DNA of 64,000 nucleotides from Symbiodinium natans (taxonomy: Eukaryota; Sar; Dinophyceae; Suessiales; Symbiodiniaceae). Both the position numbers and the translations under genes were made by a program. Each line of letters begins with the position of its first letter. Positions within the stretch are counted from its first letter, which is position 1. Shown here in pieces: positions 48,055-57,894 of the stretch. The stretch is from the NCBI GenBank assembly GCA_905221605.1, contig CAJNDS010002651.1, forward strand, positions 146,501 through 210,500, given 5' to 3'. The notes beneath the pieces were generated by a model. That model ran no database searches and was not told the DNA's origin. It was given only the letters and a program-made list of their open reading frames with translations.

Positions 48055-49960
48055 TCTTCGGGCAGGTCTACTTACGGTTTGCCTCCGGAAGCCAAAATTT
48101 CCGAAGGCCTACACCCTGGGTTCTCCAGATACTTGTCAAGCTACCAGCCAACGAACGTTTAGTGCTATTATGTTTTGGCGGGCTGGCTGAGTTGTGTATG
48201 GGAAGAGGACGCCTATAAAGGCCTAAACCCAGGAGAAAAAAGGTTGGAGGACACTGCAGAAGTAAACTGCTATACGTTCTTCTGATACTAGAGTGCGGGT
48301 CATTGCGCAATACTCGCCTACCGCGGGCCCCAACTACGCCAAGCCCATACAAGGTCTGTTTCAGGGCATAAAGGGTACCTTGGTTTTGGCAAAAGGGGTC
48401 ACAATGAAACCTATAGGCTAACCGTAAACCCTTTTTAAACCCTGAACTCTACGTACCCCACGAAAGGGTTTAATGGTACCAAGCACCCTGAACCAGCACC
48501 CTCCACAACTGACGGCATGCTTTAAACTGAAGACCAACCGAAACCCCTCTGGTTTAGGGTTTCAGGTTTAGGCTGAGCTTCTGTTGATGGCGGGGCTGTT
48601 CGGCCCCAATTTTTGGTAACCTCAAGACAAAACGGCGACGAAGTCAGGAAGACGCTCCCACATGGAACGCCCCAAAAAGACAGGAACCACGATTTCGAAC
48701 TGCCCCACCATGCCCCACCCAGCCTCCTCCTTCTCATTCAGGGCGACCTGCGAGGATCAGTCTTAAACCCTTAAAACCTTCAAAATTCAACCCTAAACCC
48801 TAAACCCTAAACCCTAAACCCTAAACCCTAAACTCTAACCCCCAACCTAAACCTCTCAATAAGGTCTGAAACCCGAAACCATCTACACCCCCGGGCTCCT
48901 CCGCCATCAACCGTAATCTGCATCCTTGAAGGCTGCGGGAAACCCCTTGCTAGGAGGACTCCTACTAGGGGTTTAGGGTTTAGGGTTTAGGGTTTAGGGT
49001 TTAGGGTTTAGGGTTCGAGTATAGGGTGGTTGTTCAAATTCCCTGTCCCCCCAATATAGCCACAAGGTATGTCCCCTTTAAGTAAAGATTCCCATTCTAA
49101 GCAAACTCTTATCCCGATGGCCCGGATCCCTCCAAAGGACCTCTCTCGAACGATCCCCTACAACATTCACATGGGGGTTTCCGTAAATAAGGACCCCCTG
49201 ATATTGACCCCAAGATAGTAAGATCCCCTTAGAATAAGGACCCTACCCCTAAGCCTAAAGCCTAAACCCTAAAGGCCCTAAACCCTAAACCCTATGTTTT
49301 CGGAAACATTCAAATCCACTCCAGAAACAAACTGTCTCTGCAGCGCCGCTGCCGCACAGTGCAGAAGGCCGGCTTGTGCTGACAGGGTTTAGGGTTTAGG
49401 GTTTAGGGTTTCGGGCTGACAGCAGAATAGCCGCCCCGCGGAGCTCGAAGCCCCCCCTCCCCCCCCCAATGTGTTTCCATATAGCACCTTGATAAGCACA
49501 CTACAAGAACCCCCCCCCCCCCCCCAAAAAAAACCCTATGCTAATTACTGAGGCCTATACTAGGGGTGTGGGGTTGGCTTCCGAAGCCCCTCCCAAAGCA
49601 ACTTACAAGGGAGCAAGGGCACCGCCGGCTTCGAAGCCAAAGAAAACGTCCATTGTCTCAAGGATTTAGGGCACCGGTTTAAAAGGCTGGGGAAGGTTGG
49701 GGATGTTTTTTTCTTAACCTACCCTACTTATAACCTTACTTAGAAGTACCCCTGAACCTCCAACCCTACTACACCCAAAACCCAAAACCCTAAACCCTGA
49801 TGAGCCCCACACCCTGAACCCTTGCGGCATTCTAAGGTGCAGAAGCTTACTTCTCCAATAACCAAGGGGAAAAAAGGTTAAACTTTATTATTCCTGCTAA
49901 AAAAGGGAACCCAAAAATCTTAAAGTTCAGCTGTTGGAGAAGTAAGAGAAGGGTGGGCCC
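48055..49960. other. Unique DNA with scattered arrays
   Basis: CCCTAAA 48785-48840; TTTAGGG 48968-49015 and 49385-49415; poly-C/poly-A 49511-49535. Possible exons on the minus strand at 49325-49385 (HKPAFCTVRQRRCRD) and 49600-49665 (ETMDVFFGFEAGGALAPL), too short to assign. Nothing else supported. Confidence 0.4.
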
Positions 49961-49963
49961 TGC

Positions 49964-50008
49964 CTGGTGCACCACGTCGCAGAGGATGCCAATGAGCATG
50001 TTCAGGAC
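49964..50008 (-). CDS. Cation channel exon, end of S6 (VLNMLIGILCDVVHQ)
   Basis: 45 nt, 15 codons, after acceptor CGCAACAG, donor GCAGGG. NMLIGILCDVV is the recognisable signature. The downstream exons (normally a charged coiled region) were not found. Confidence 0.6.
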
Positions 50009-50216
50009 CTGTTGCGGGTTAGGTCTGACAGGGTTGCTATCTTGATGTGTGGGAAGAAGATTTCGCAACCCTAAACCCTATAACCCTAAACCCTGAACCC
50101 TAAACACTAAAGACTGAACAGTCTAAAACTGAGCCCCAGAAGCCCTAAACCCTAAACCCTAAACCCTAAACCCTAAACCCTAAACCCTAAACACCCTGAA
50201 ACTGAGCCCTCCCCAC

Positions 50217-50287
50217 CATCATGTGGCTCAGGAAGATGAAGATCAGGAAGAGCGCCACCAGCAGCCCACTGCTGGCTCCCACCTGGA
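50217..50287 (-). CDS. Cation channel exon, S6 helix
   Basis: 71 nt after acceptor ACCCCAAG, donor GTGGGG. Reads QVGASSGLLVALFLIFIFLS then HMM. CCCTAAA left (50140-50200), TTTAGGG right (50290-50375). The acceptor choice is forced by frame with the exon ending at 52298. Confidence 0.65.
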
Positions 50288-50991
50288 CTTGGGGTTTAGG
50301 GGTTTAGGGGTTAGGGTTTAGGGTTTAGGGTTTAGGGTTTGGGGTTTGGGGTTTTGGGGTTTGGGGTTTAGGGTCCCGAAACGTTTCATGGAGGTTCATA
50401 GGTACGCAGGGTTCTGCCTGAAGCCCCCTGGATATGTCAAATGGACTGAGGGACATTGCAGTCTCTTTTGGGAAGGGGGGGGGGGGGGGGGGGGGGGGGA
50501 GGGGGGAGGGGGGTGGAGAGTTTCATGTGTTCAGTGTGTGTTGACATGTTCTCAGCCTAAACCGACCCTAAACCCTAAACCCTAAACCATGAACCAACAC
50601 CCTAAACCCTAAACGGGCGAGGGAGGTTCGGGGCCCCTTTCGGTTCAAAGCCTCGAGGGTTTATGTATTATGTAGCTTAGGAACCCAAAGGCTACTGCTT
50701 AAATGGCTTTGGTTATCAGCTTCTCGTGAAAAAAAGCACCCCTCTTGTGGGACTCTTAAGCAACCTGCAAAAAGGTTAAAAAGGTTGTAGCACAAGGTCG
50801 GGCAAACATCAAAACCAACCCAGAACGCACCCTAAACCCTTGACCCTAAACTCCAAATTCCCTATGCCCTAAGCTACGGTCACTAATTGAGGCACCTATT
50901 ATAGTGCGGGGCCCTTTGGGGTGCCCGAGTTTGCCAACTAAAACAGTTAATCGGCCGGAAATTTATACAGGGTCTTTAGGGCTTAGGGTTC

Positions 50992-51110
50992 CCTTGGCAC
51001 ACCCGGACATCCAAAACGCTGATTTCTTGGGGCGTACAGCAAGTCTCTGAACTGGGCCATCGGCTTCGTTCAGCGCCACCTCACACAATGACAGCGATTC
51101 AAGGTTTCGA
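50992..51110 (-). other. Candidate exon inside the channel intron
   Basis: The minus strand reads SLSLCEVALNEADGPVQRLA then VRPKKSAFWMSGCAKG. Coding look, family unknown. It could be an additional channel exon or belong to another gene. The stretch to its right (51130-51260) is open on both strands and is left uncalled. Confidence 0.35.
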
Positions 51111-51795
51111 GTGCAGGGAAAGGGGTTTAGGGTTAAGGGTTTAGGGAAAGGTCCTGCGTTATCCGATAACGCGGACGTTCGCCATGCTTCCACTGTGCGG
51201 GTCCCAGGACGCTTCATTCCCGGGACGGCTTACAGGGTGACGGTGTGCTGGACAGGGCGCAGGGCTTACCGGTCAGGCAGCAGTTTTAGGGCTTTGGGCC
51301 TTTAGGGCTATATAAGGCCGTAGAGTTTCAGGGTTTCAGGGTTTGAGATTTAGTGTTTGAGGATGTTTGAGGACCTGAGGTAATTTCCCGTGAAGGAGTT
51401 CCCATAGTACATGATGCAAGGCCTTGATTATGGAAAAGGCGCTCGGCACAAGTCTGATGAAGCATATGAAAAGTGTTCTAAAAAGATGATAGTACTCTCT
51501 CTACATATATAGAATATTTTCTAACTTGATGTTCGGAACATCAATTTATAGAAGGGGCGCACGCATGTAAGGGCCCCAAAAGCGGGCACTAGTGTGACTC
51601 CCAACTGCTTATACCAGAAAAGGTCCAACGATGGAAGAATAGTAGGTTTAGGGTTTAGGGTTTAGGGTTTAGGGTTTAGGGTTTAGGGTTTAGGGTTTAG
51701 GGTTTAGGGTTTAGGGTTTAGGGTTTAGGGTTTAGGGTTTAGGGTTTAGGACCCCAACAAGGTACCCCTACTCTCGGAAACACCCAAAATCAGTA

Positions 51796-51897
51796 GCCCA
51801 GTAACCATATTATAATAAGGGCACCCTTTTTGGGGCTGGTTACTTTATAATGCAGGGAACCTTGAACCCCAAAAGAGGGAAAAGGGTACCACTGGGC
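51796..51897. mobile_element. MITE family A, copy 8
   Basis: GCCCAGTAACCATATTATAA to GGGTACCACTGGGC, TA on both sides; the most regular copy of the family. Confidence 0.8.
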
Positions 51898-51950
51898 TAC
51901 CAAGCAAAAAAGTAGCAGGATTCCGGGATTCAGGGTTTCGGTACGTACAT

Positions 51951-52064
51951 GAAGTAGGGTATATATTTCTTGTACCCCCGAAAGGACACCCGGTATATAC
52001 ACTCACCAATATTAAAAGAAACCTTAAATACACTCACCAAAATCAGTGATATAAACCCTGCTTC
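51951..52064. mobile_element. MITE family D, copy 2, target duplication ACAT
   Basis: GAAGTAGGGTATATATTTCT to GTGATATAAACCCTGCTTC; ACAT on both sides (51947-51950, 52065-52068). ACACTCACCAA occurs twice inside. Confidence 0.8.
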
Positions 52065-52297
52065 ACATGAGAACCTTGTCAGAGCATCGATTCGGGTGAA
52101 CCTTGCTTCCGCGACGGTACTACGCATGGACCCCCTGCGCAACCCTAAACCCTAAACCCTAAACCCTGAACCATAAACCCTAAACCCTAAACTCTAAACC
52201 CTAACCCTAAACCCTAAACCCTAAACCCTAAACCCTAAACCCTACACCCTAAACCCTAAACCCTAAACCCTAAACCCTGGGGCCCCGGCGGATGGAC

Positions 52298-52344
52298 TGT
52301 CAAGGAAGGTGCCACTCAGCAGGAGCACCCACATCGTCGCAGCC
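52298..52344 (-). CDS. Cation channel exon, pore-helix region
   Basis: 47 nt after acceptor GACACCAAG, donor GTCCATCC. Reads AATMWVLLLSGTFLD, matching the MxTLLxxGTFLD stretch ahead of the pore in dinoflagellate channels. CCCTAAA left (52141-52280), TTTAGGG right (52360-52385). Family assignment rests on the join with the next two exons. Confidence 0.55.
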
Positions 52345-52649
52345 CTTGGTGTCAAGGACGGTTTAGGGTTTAGGGTTTAGGGTTTATACGAACAAAGATA
52401 AAACACAATTCCTGAGGCAACTAGAGATACGGTGGGAACTGAAGAAGGGAGCTAGGATTCTGCTTGCGGACCAGGGTACCTGGATTCCTACTCTAGGCCT
52501 ACTATAGTCCTGACGCGCCCAACTTCCCAGAGTGGGGGGAGGGGGACCCCAAACCCCTGTATAAACACTACGTAAACCAGTCCCCCAGCCCGAATCTTCA
52601 CCGCAAGGTGGGACAGCACAGCATTGCTTTCGAAACAAGCCAAGGCCTG

Positions 52650-52800
52650 CTTAGGGTTTAGGGTTATAGGGTTATAGGGTTATAGGGTTATAGGGTTATA
52701 GGGTCATAGGGTCATAGGGTTATAGGGTTATAGGGTTATAGGGTTATAGGGTTTAGGGTCTATATAGGGTTTAGGGTTCAGGGTTTCGTGTTCAGGGTGT
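52650..52800. repeat. GGGTTATA variant array
   Basis: About eleven 8-bp GGGTTATA/GGGTCATA units between ordinary TTTAGGG; a one-base-longer derivative of the telomere unit. Confidence 0.9.
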
Positions 52801-52836
52801 TAAAGTGATACCAATTTGACGACAGGGGTTTAGTGC

Positions 52837-52940
52837 CTTTTTTCTCGTGCCTCTTTTTCCACACCACCTTCTTCACGAGCTTACGCTGACGCTCGCGCAT
52901 CTGCTCAAACTCTGCTCGCCGCGGATGCTCCGCCACCAGC
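52837..52940 (-). CDS. Exon of an unidentified gene, highly basic
   Basis: 104 nt after acceptor GATTCCAG, donor GCACTA. Reads LVAEHPRRAEFEQMRERQRK then LVKKVVWKKRHEKK, a charged helix. Just upstream (in minus-strand order) of the channel pore exon, but such a segment is not expected there, so it may close another gene. Confidence 0.45.
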
Positions 52941-52984
52941 CTGGAATCCGGGGATCACAACCCTAAACCCTAAACCCTAAACGG

Positions 52985-54190
52985 GATTTCACAGGGCCCC
53001 GTGGAATGAGAGTAACAATCTACTAATAGCATCGAACAACCCGAAACCCTGGGCCCTGCGGCCCAGGAAATCAAGCGCTTTCGGGCTTAGAGTAAGGGTT
53101 CAGGGTTCAGGGTTCAGGGTTTAGGGCCTGTTTAGGGTTAGCCGGGGCTTTGCTCTGCTGGGGCAAGCCGATGGGGTTTCAAAGGGGTTCAGATAATCCT
53201 GACGAAGCGAAACGCACCCTCTGAGCTCGAAATCCTGAGCCCCTGAACCCTAAACCCTAAACCCCTAACCCCTAAACCCTAAACCCTAAACCCTGAGCCC
53301 AGAACCCTAAACCCTGAACCCCAAACCCTTGAGCCTTGAAGCCACAGCTTTGGATATTCAATTTTGACTCCGAGGGTCCTTAGTGCCAAGCAAAAAGAGG
53401 ATGGACTAACCCTAACCTCAACCCTAAACCCTGAACCCTACAATCTTGAAATCCAAGTTACCTAGAAACACTGAGAAATAAATCCACCACATTGGAACAC
53501 GCCCAAGCCCAGGAAGGCCTAAACCTAAACCCTAAACCCTGATTACTAACCCTAAACCGTAAACCGTAAACCGTACACCGTAAACCCTAAGCCCTAAACC
53601 CTAAACCCTAAACCCTACCCTGCCTCTGCAGCTTAGGCAGCACGGAGCCGGCTGCGCCCTCGATTCGGGGTTTAGGGTTTAGGACTTCAAGAGCTTAGGG
53701 TTTCGGGTGTAGGGTTCAGGGTTTAGGACTTCAAGAGTTTAGAGTTTCAAGGTGGAGTTCAGGGTGTAGACCCTAACCCCTAAACCCTAAACCCTAAACC
53801 CTAAACCCTAAACCCTAAACCCTAAACCCTAAACCCTAAACCCTAAACCCTAAACCCTAAACCCTAAACCCAAGGGCTAGGCGGTGAGGGGATCCAGGAG
53901 GTTTAGGCTTCGGCTGTACTCTGGGGTTGGGGTTTCGCGTAGGAAGCACCCTGGCCCAAACCCAAAACCCACCCTAACAAGCCCTAAAGGCCCTAAACCC
54001 GCAATAAGCCCCAAAGTCCCTAAACCCTACTTTAGGGTTTAAAACCCTCAAATAAGCCCTAAAGGCCCTGAACCCTAAACCCTCAATTAAGCCCTCAAAG
54101 GCCCTAAACCCTAAACCCTCAAAAGCTCTCAAGGCCCTAAGCCTGAACACCAAGAGATGCTGCAGACCCACAAGCCTCTGCCGAGGGTCT
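52985..54190. repeat. Telomeric mosaic with possible exons
   Basis: CCCTAAA 53245-53340, 53420-53640 (including CCGTAAA variants) and 53771-53870; TTTAGGG 53665-53770; degenerate CCCTAAA 53955-54145. Islands open on the minus strand at about 53125-53230 (FELRGCVSLRQDYLNPFETP) and 53335-53400 (SFCLALRTLGVKIEYPKLWL) may be exons; neither is assigned. Confidence 0.5.
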
Positions 54191-54191
54191 C

Positions 54192-54315
54192 TACAGGGTG
54201 GGGCCCCCTAGTTATAAGTAGAGTTATAAGGGCCCTAAATTGGGTTATAAGGACCCTAAGTTAGGTTATAAGTCCCTTAACTACAGTTAGTATAATAAGG
54301 GGGCCCCACCCTGTA
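54192..54315. mobile_element. MITE family C, copy 2
   Basis: Reverse complement of 45033-45155 with only a few differences; same perfect terminal repeats. The high similarity implies recent movement. Confidence 0.85.
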
Positions 54316-54781
54316 GAGGGTTCGTCAAGCATTCGGATAAGCTCATGGGGTCCCGAAACTCTAAACCCTAAACCCTAAACCCTCAATCCTAAACCCTAAA
54401 CCCTAAACCCTAAACCCTAAACCCTAAACCCTGGGCCACTATACGGCTGCAAACGGTGACTCATGTAGTTTTAAGGGGGCTTCGGGGGTTCTGGGGCTCG
54501 CGGGTTAGGGGTTGAGGGCTTACCCTGCTCAGGGTCCGGGGCAGCGTTATAGGGCTTAACCCTAAACCCTAAACCCTAAACCCTAAACCCTAAACCCTAA
54601 ACCCCAAACCCTAAACCCTAAACGACCCTCAACCCTAAACCCGGACTCTTACTTAAACCCCGAACCTTAAGGGCGCGACCTTCCCATCCTGAAAGCCCTT
54701 CAGAGTTGAGGGTTGTAGGGTGTAGGGTTTAGGGGTTCAGAGGTTCAGGGTCTATAGGGCTTAGGCCTTATATGCTAGGCT

Positions 54782-54870
54782 GCCCAGTAACCTAGGCTTA
54801 AAAAGGGTGCCCCTTTTTTGCTTAAAGGGGTTTATAAGGGAACCTAAACCACTACTGGGCATCCTAGTAT
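54782..54870. mobile_element. MITE family A, copy 9
   Basis: GCCCAGTAACCTAGGCTTAA to CCACTACTGGGC, slightly shorter than the other copies. Confidence 0.65.
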
Positions 54871-54971
54871 GGTTTAGGACCACGACCTTAGAACCTCTGA
54901 ACCCTGCAGAACCTAAACCCTAAACCCTAAACCCTAAACCCTACACCCTGAACAACAAATCGCACTGCGTC

Positions 54972-55036
54972 AATAAGGCGGGCGCTCGCAGGACGATGTC
55001 CGCGTGCTTGCTGAGGCGGGTAGGGCCGATGTTCAC
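54972..55036 (-). other. Candidate exon
   Basis: After acceptor GCAACGCAG the minus strand reads VNIGPTRLSKHADIVLRAPA. CCCTAAA left (54910-54955). Family unknown; the right-hand splice site is not fixed. Confidence 0.4.
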
Positions 55037-55456
55037 CTGCGTTGCGGGATCTTGATGCCCCAAACCTTCTAACTTTAACAGCGTATAAGCCCCAACCCGA
55101 AACCCTAAACCCTAACCCCTAAACTCCCTTAACTCCCCAAATCTTCCAAGACCCTGAGTCTACTTTTCGCATAAGAACCCCCCCAAACAACAACCGACAA
55201 TGATCCCTAAATTGCCCTTCCACAAGGAAAACCTTTTTTTGTGAGCGGTTCCCTAAACCCTAAACCCTAAACCCTAAACCCTAAACCCTAAACTCCTTGC
55301 CCAAAGCAGCAGGTCCCTATACCGCACGGGCACGTGGAGCTTCTGGCCTCTTCTACGGCAAACTCTCTCACATGATGCACACTTGGGTTTAGGGTTTAGG
55401 GTTTAGGGTTTAGGGTTTAGGGGTTTTGCTTAGGGCTTAGGGTTTAGGGTTTAGGT

Positions 55457-55572
55457 GAAGTAGGGTTTATATTTCTCGTACCCCCTAAAAGAACACCAAA
55501 TATGTACACTCACCAATATTAAAAAGGAACCTTATGTACACTCACCCAGAACAGTGGTATATGCCCTGCTCC
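55457..55572. mobile_element. MITE family D, copy 3, target duplication AGGT
   Basis: GAAGTAGGGTTTATATTTCT to GGTATATGCCCTGCTCC; AGGT on both sides (55453-55456, 55573-55576). ACACTCACC twice inside. Confidence 0.8.
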
Positions 55573-55576
55573 AGGT

Positions 55577-56942
55577 TTATAAACCCAAACATGCGACCCG
55601 CCTCGATGATCTTGGCCTTGTTCTCATCTCAGCAGCCAGGGTTGTAAGCTCCCGATAGTTCTCATTAGAGACTCTCAGGGGATAGGGCCGCTGTATCTGA
55701 GGGGAATGAGTTTGGAGGCCTTGCCACGTATTCTTGCGTGCCTCTATGTCTCTATGTGTATCTGAATAGGTGTTCGATCTCTGATATTTCACAAATCACA
55801 GACAGCATGGAGTCTAGGCGCGCAGAAAAACACAGAAGGACCCCTGTTGTAGAAAGGTGGCAGAGATGCGACCCTAGTTTACACGCGCACACGAGCCCGC
55901 CGTAGCCATCTCTACCGCTAACCCTAAACCCTAAGCTCCCTGCGCTTTGCAGTTTCCTGACTACAGCGTAGGGAAACACCAAATGTCCTAATTGTTGAAG
56001 GAAGTAAACGCTAGACGCACCTGAACTGACCATAAAACCCGAACCCGAACGAAAGCTTAAAGGGGTTTGGGTTTAGGGTTTCGTCGCCCCCCCCCCCCCC
56101 CCCCCCCCCCAAAAAAAAATCAAACCCCCTCACCCCTGCGCCACCCACAGCAAAATCCCCCAAACCCGAAACCCCGAAACCCCTAAACCCCTAAACCCCG
56201 AGGCCCCTAAACCCCTAAGCCCCTAAACCCCTAAACCCTAATCCCACTCAGGTGCGGGCTCTTGGCCATGAGTGGTAGCTTTGCAGCTGGATCCACCTCG
56301 CCCCTCGTGCCAATCATCATCACCTCCGCTGGGAGATGAGGCTTTTCGGGGCTTAGGGATTTCAGGTGGTTCAGGGTTTAGGGGTTTGGCGGGTTTACTG
56401 GTACCCCAAACCCTAAACAATAAACCTCTGAGGGTGTTGAGGGGGGGGAGGTACCCGAAAGGAGCTTCCTTCCGCGAACATCCCCCCCGAGCCCTTTACA
56501 CCCCCCAATCCCAAAGCCCTCTGAACCCCAACTCTAAACCCGCAACCTCGCAGGGAAGAGGCTTTCGGGTTGGGGTTGAGGGTTTAGGGTTTATAGGGTT
56601 TTGGGTTTAGGGGTTTTGGGTTTATAGGGTTTTGGGTTTAGGGTGTAGGGGTATGGCGCACCCTGCTGCTGTACTATACCCTCGAAATTCGACCCCGAAC
56701 TACCGAAACCAACCCCTATTTCCCCGGCAGGGTGTAGGACTTAGGGTTTAGTTTAGGGTTATTTGTAACAGTTGAGAGATAGCCCTAAACCCCAAAATCC
56801 CAATAAGCCCCTCCCCCCCCCCCCCCCCCCATGGGTGGAGACCCTAAACCCTCAAGACCCCAGCCTTTCGGCCCAAGCCCTTAATTCGGGTTTAGGGTTT
56901 AGGGTTTATAGGGCTTTAAGAGCCCTTGGATGATTGTAAACT
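55577..56942. other. Unique DNA, weak signal
   Basis: Minus-strand frames at 55577-55792 and 55752-56033 have no recognisable domain. Poly-C/poly-A 56089-56119; degenerate CCCTAAA 56160-56240; a TATAGGGTTTTGGG variant block 56575-56660; poly-C about 56814-56830; TTTAGGG 56890-56915. No gene supported. Confidence 0.4.
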
Positions 56943-57014
56943 TCAGCTCCGGGGAACGACTTTCGAGTTGATGGACTGCTGGATGGCTTTCTGCAGGATC
57001 CGCTTGTCCAGCGA
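56943..57014 (-). CDS. Terminal exon of an unidentified gene
   Basis: After acceptor CATGTGCAG the minus strand reads SLDKRILQKAIQQSINSKVV then PRS and TGA at 56945-56943. The frame is also open a little further upstream (PTHVQ). TTTAGGG right (57045 on). Coding look is strong; family unknown. Confidence 0.5.
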   Translation of the reverse strand, partial: SLDKRILQKAIQQSINSKVVPRS

Positions 57015-57658
57015 CTGCACATGAGTAGGGAGGAGGCTCAGGGTTGGGGGTTTAGGGTTTAGGGTTTGGGGTTTAGGGTTTTCCGGTTTGGTGTTTGGGG
57101 CTTAGGGGGGCTTAGCTTAGAGTACGGGGGTTTAGGGCTTCAGGGTCCCAGAGTAGGGACATGTTCAAGGGTTTTGTGCTTGTAGATACCCCAACTCCCA
57201 CGAAGGAGTGCTAAGGGGGAATCCACGGCTGCTTTACTCTTGCCTAAAGCTCATGCGTGCTTAACAGGGGGAGGGGAGGGAAGAGAGGGGTTTAGGGTTT
57301 AAGGTTTGCACGGAGGGCGGGGGGGCAACTAAGAGTTTCATGGGCGCATGCGAGAAGTAGGGTTCCAAGTGCCCGAATTACCTAATGTACCCATGAACCT
57401 CCAAGAAGTGGACGTAGGGGGCCCATATTTGCGAGCACCCCCAAATAACGGGCTGGAATGGAAAGCCTTCCCAAGCGCACCTTCAAACCTTAACAACCCA
57501 AACCCGACATTTTGGTAGGCCATTGCTAGAATGCCTCTTGTAGGATTCTTGGGGGCTCTTAAGATGGCAGGAGGATCCTCCGCGGAAGGTCGTAAGGCTT
57601 TATCGGATTCAGGAAGGTAACCCTAAACCCTAAACCCTAAACCCTAAACCCTAAATAG
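57015..57658. repeat. TTTAGGG-type repeat, unique DNA and the CCCTAAA array next to the copia element
   Basis: TTTAGGG variants 57045-57140, G-rich runs near 57270-57325, and a short perfect CCCTAAA array (57610-57655) that meets the copia element. No gene seen. Confidence 0.6.
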
Positions 57659-57790
57659 TGAAATATTATGGCTAGGGGCCTACATTCTCACAGAACAGGT
57701 TTGGGCCACTCATGCTGCCAAGATATCTCGAGTTGTGCGTGTCATCCTTGTGCATGGGCCATTTGGCCGTAGCACCTCGAAACACGATCA
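57659..57790 (-). repeat. Putative 3' LTR of the copia element
   Basis: On the minus strand it would begin TGATCGTGTTTCGAGG and end CATAATATTTCA, i.e. TG...CA. It is preceded by GAGGAGGGG (57791-57799) as polypurine tract and followed by CTATTTAGGG. The 5' LTR is outside the window, so the length cannot be confirmed here. Confidence 0.45.
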
Positions 57791-57799
57791 CCCCTCCTC
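57791..57799 (-). promoter_or_regulatory. Putative polypurine tract of the copia element
   Basis: GAGGAGGGG on the minus strand, about 95 bases after the pol stop and directly before TGATCG. Confidence 0.4.
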
Positions 57800-57894
57800 G
57801 TTGCTGGGCCCGCGTATTCGGGCACAGTAACGTCGAGGTGTAGCGGAGCCTGGTTCCAGGGCACTCCTGACATGCATAGTCGCAGGTGTTTGCC

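Larger units (their letters stand above)
49964..50287 (-). other. Gene part: voltage-gated cation channel S6 region
   Basis: Exons 50287-50217 and 50008-49964 join as ASSGLLVALFLIFIFLSHMM-VLNMLIGILCDVVHQ, a hydrophobic helix ending in the NMLIGVLCEVV-type signature that follows S6 in protist voltage-gated cation channels. With the pore-region exon at 52298-52344 the joined frame covers pore helix to post-S6 segment. Ion selectivity cannot be read because no filter residues were identified. Confidence 0.6.
50288..52297. repeat. Channel intron with telomeric ends, MITEs and a possible nested exon
   Basis: In the minus-strand transcript the intron starts GTCCATCC, soon followed by TTTAGGG repeat, and ends with CCCTAAA repeat just before CCCCAAG. 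Inside: TTTAGGG 51640-51750, MITE A 51796-51897, MITE D 51951-52064, poly-G at about 50477-50499. Confidence 0.65.
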
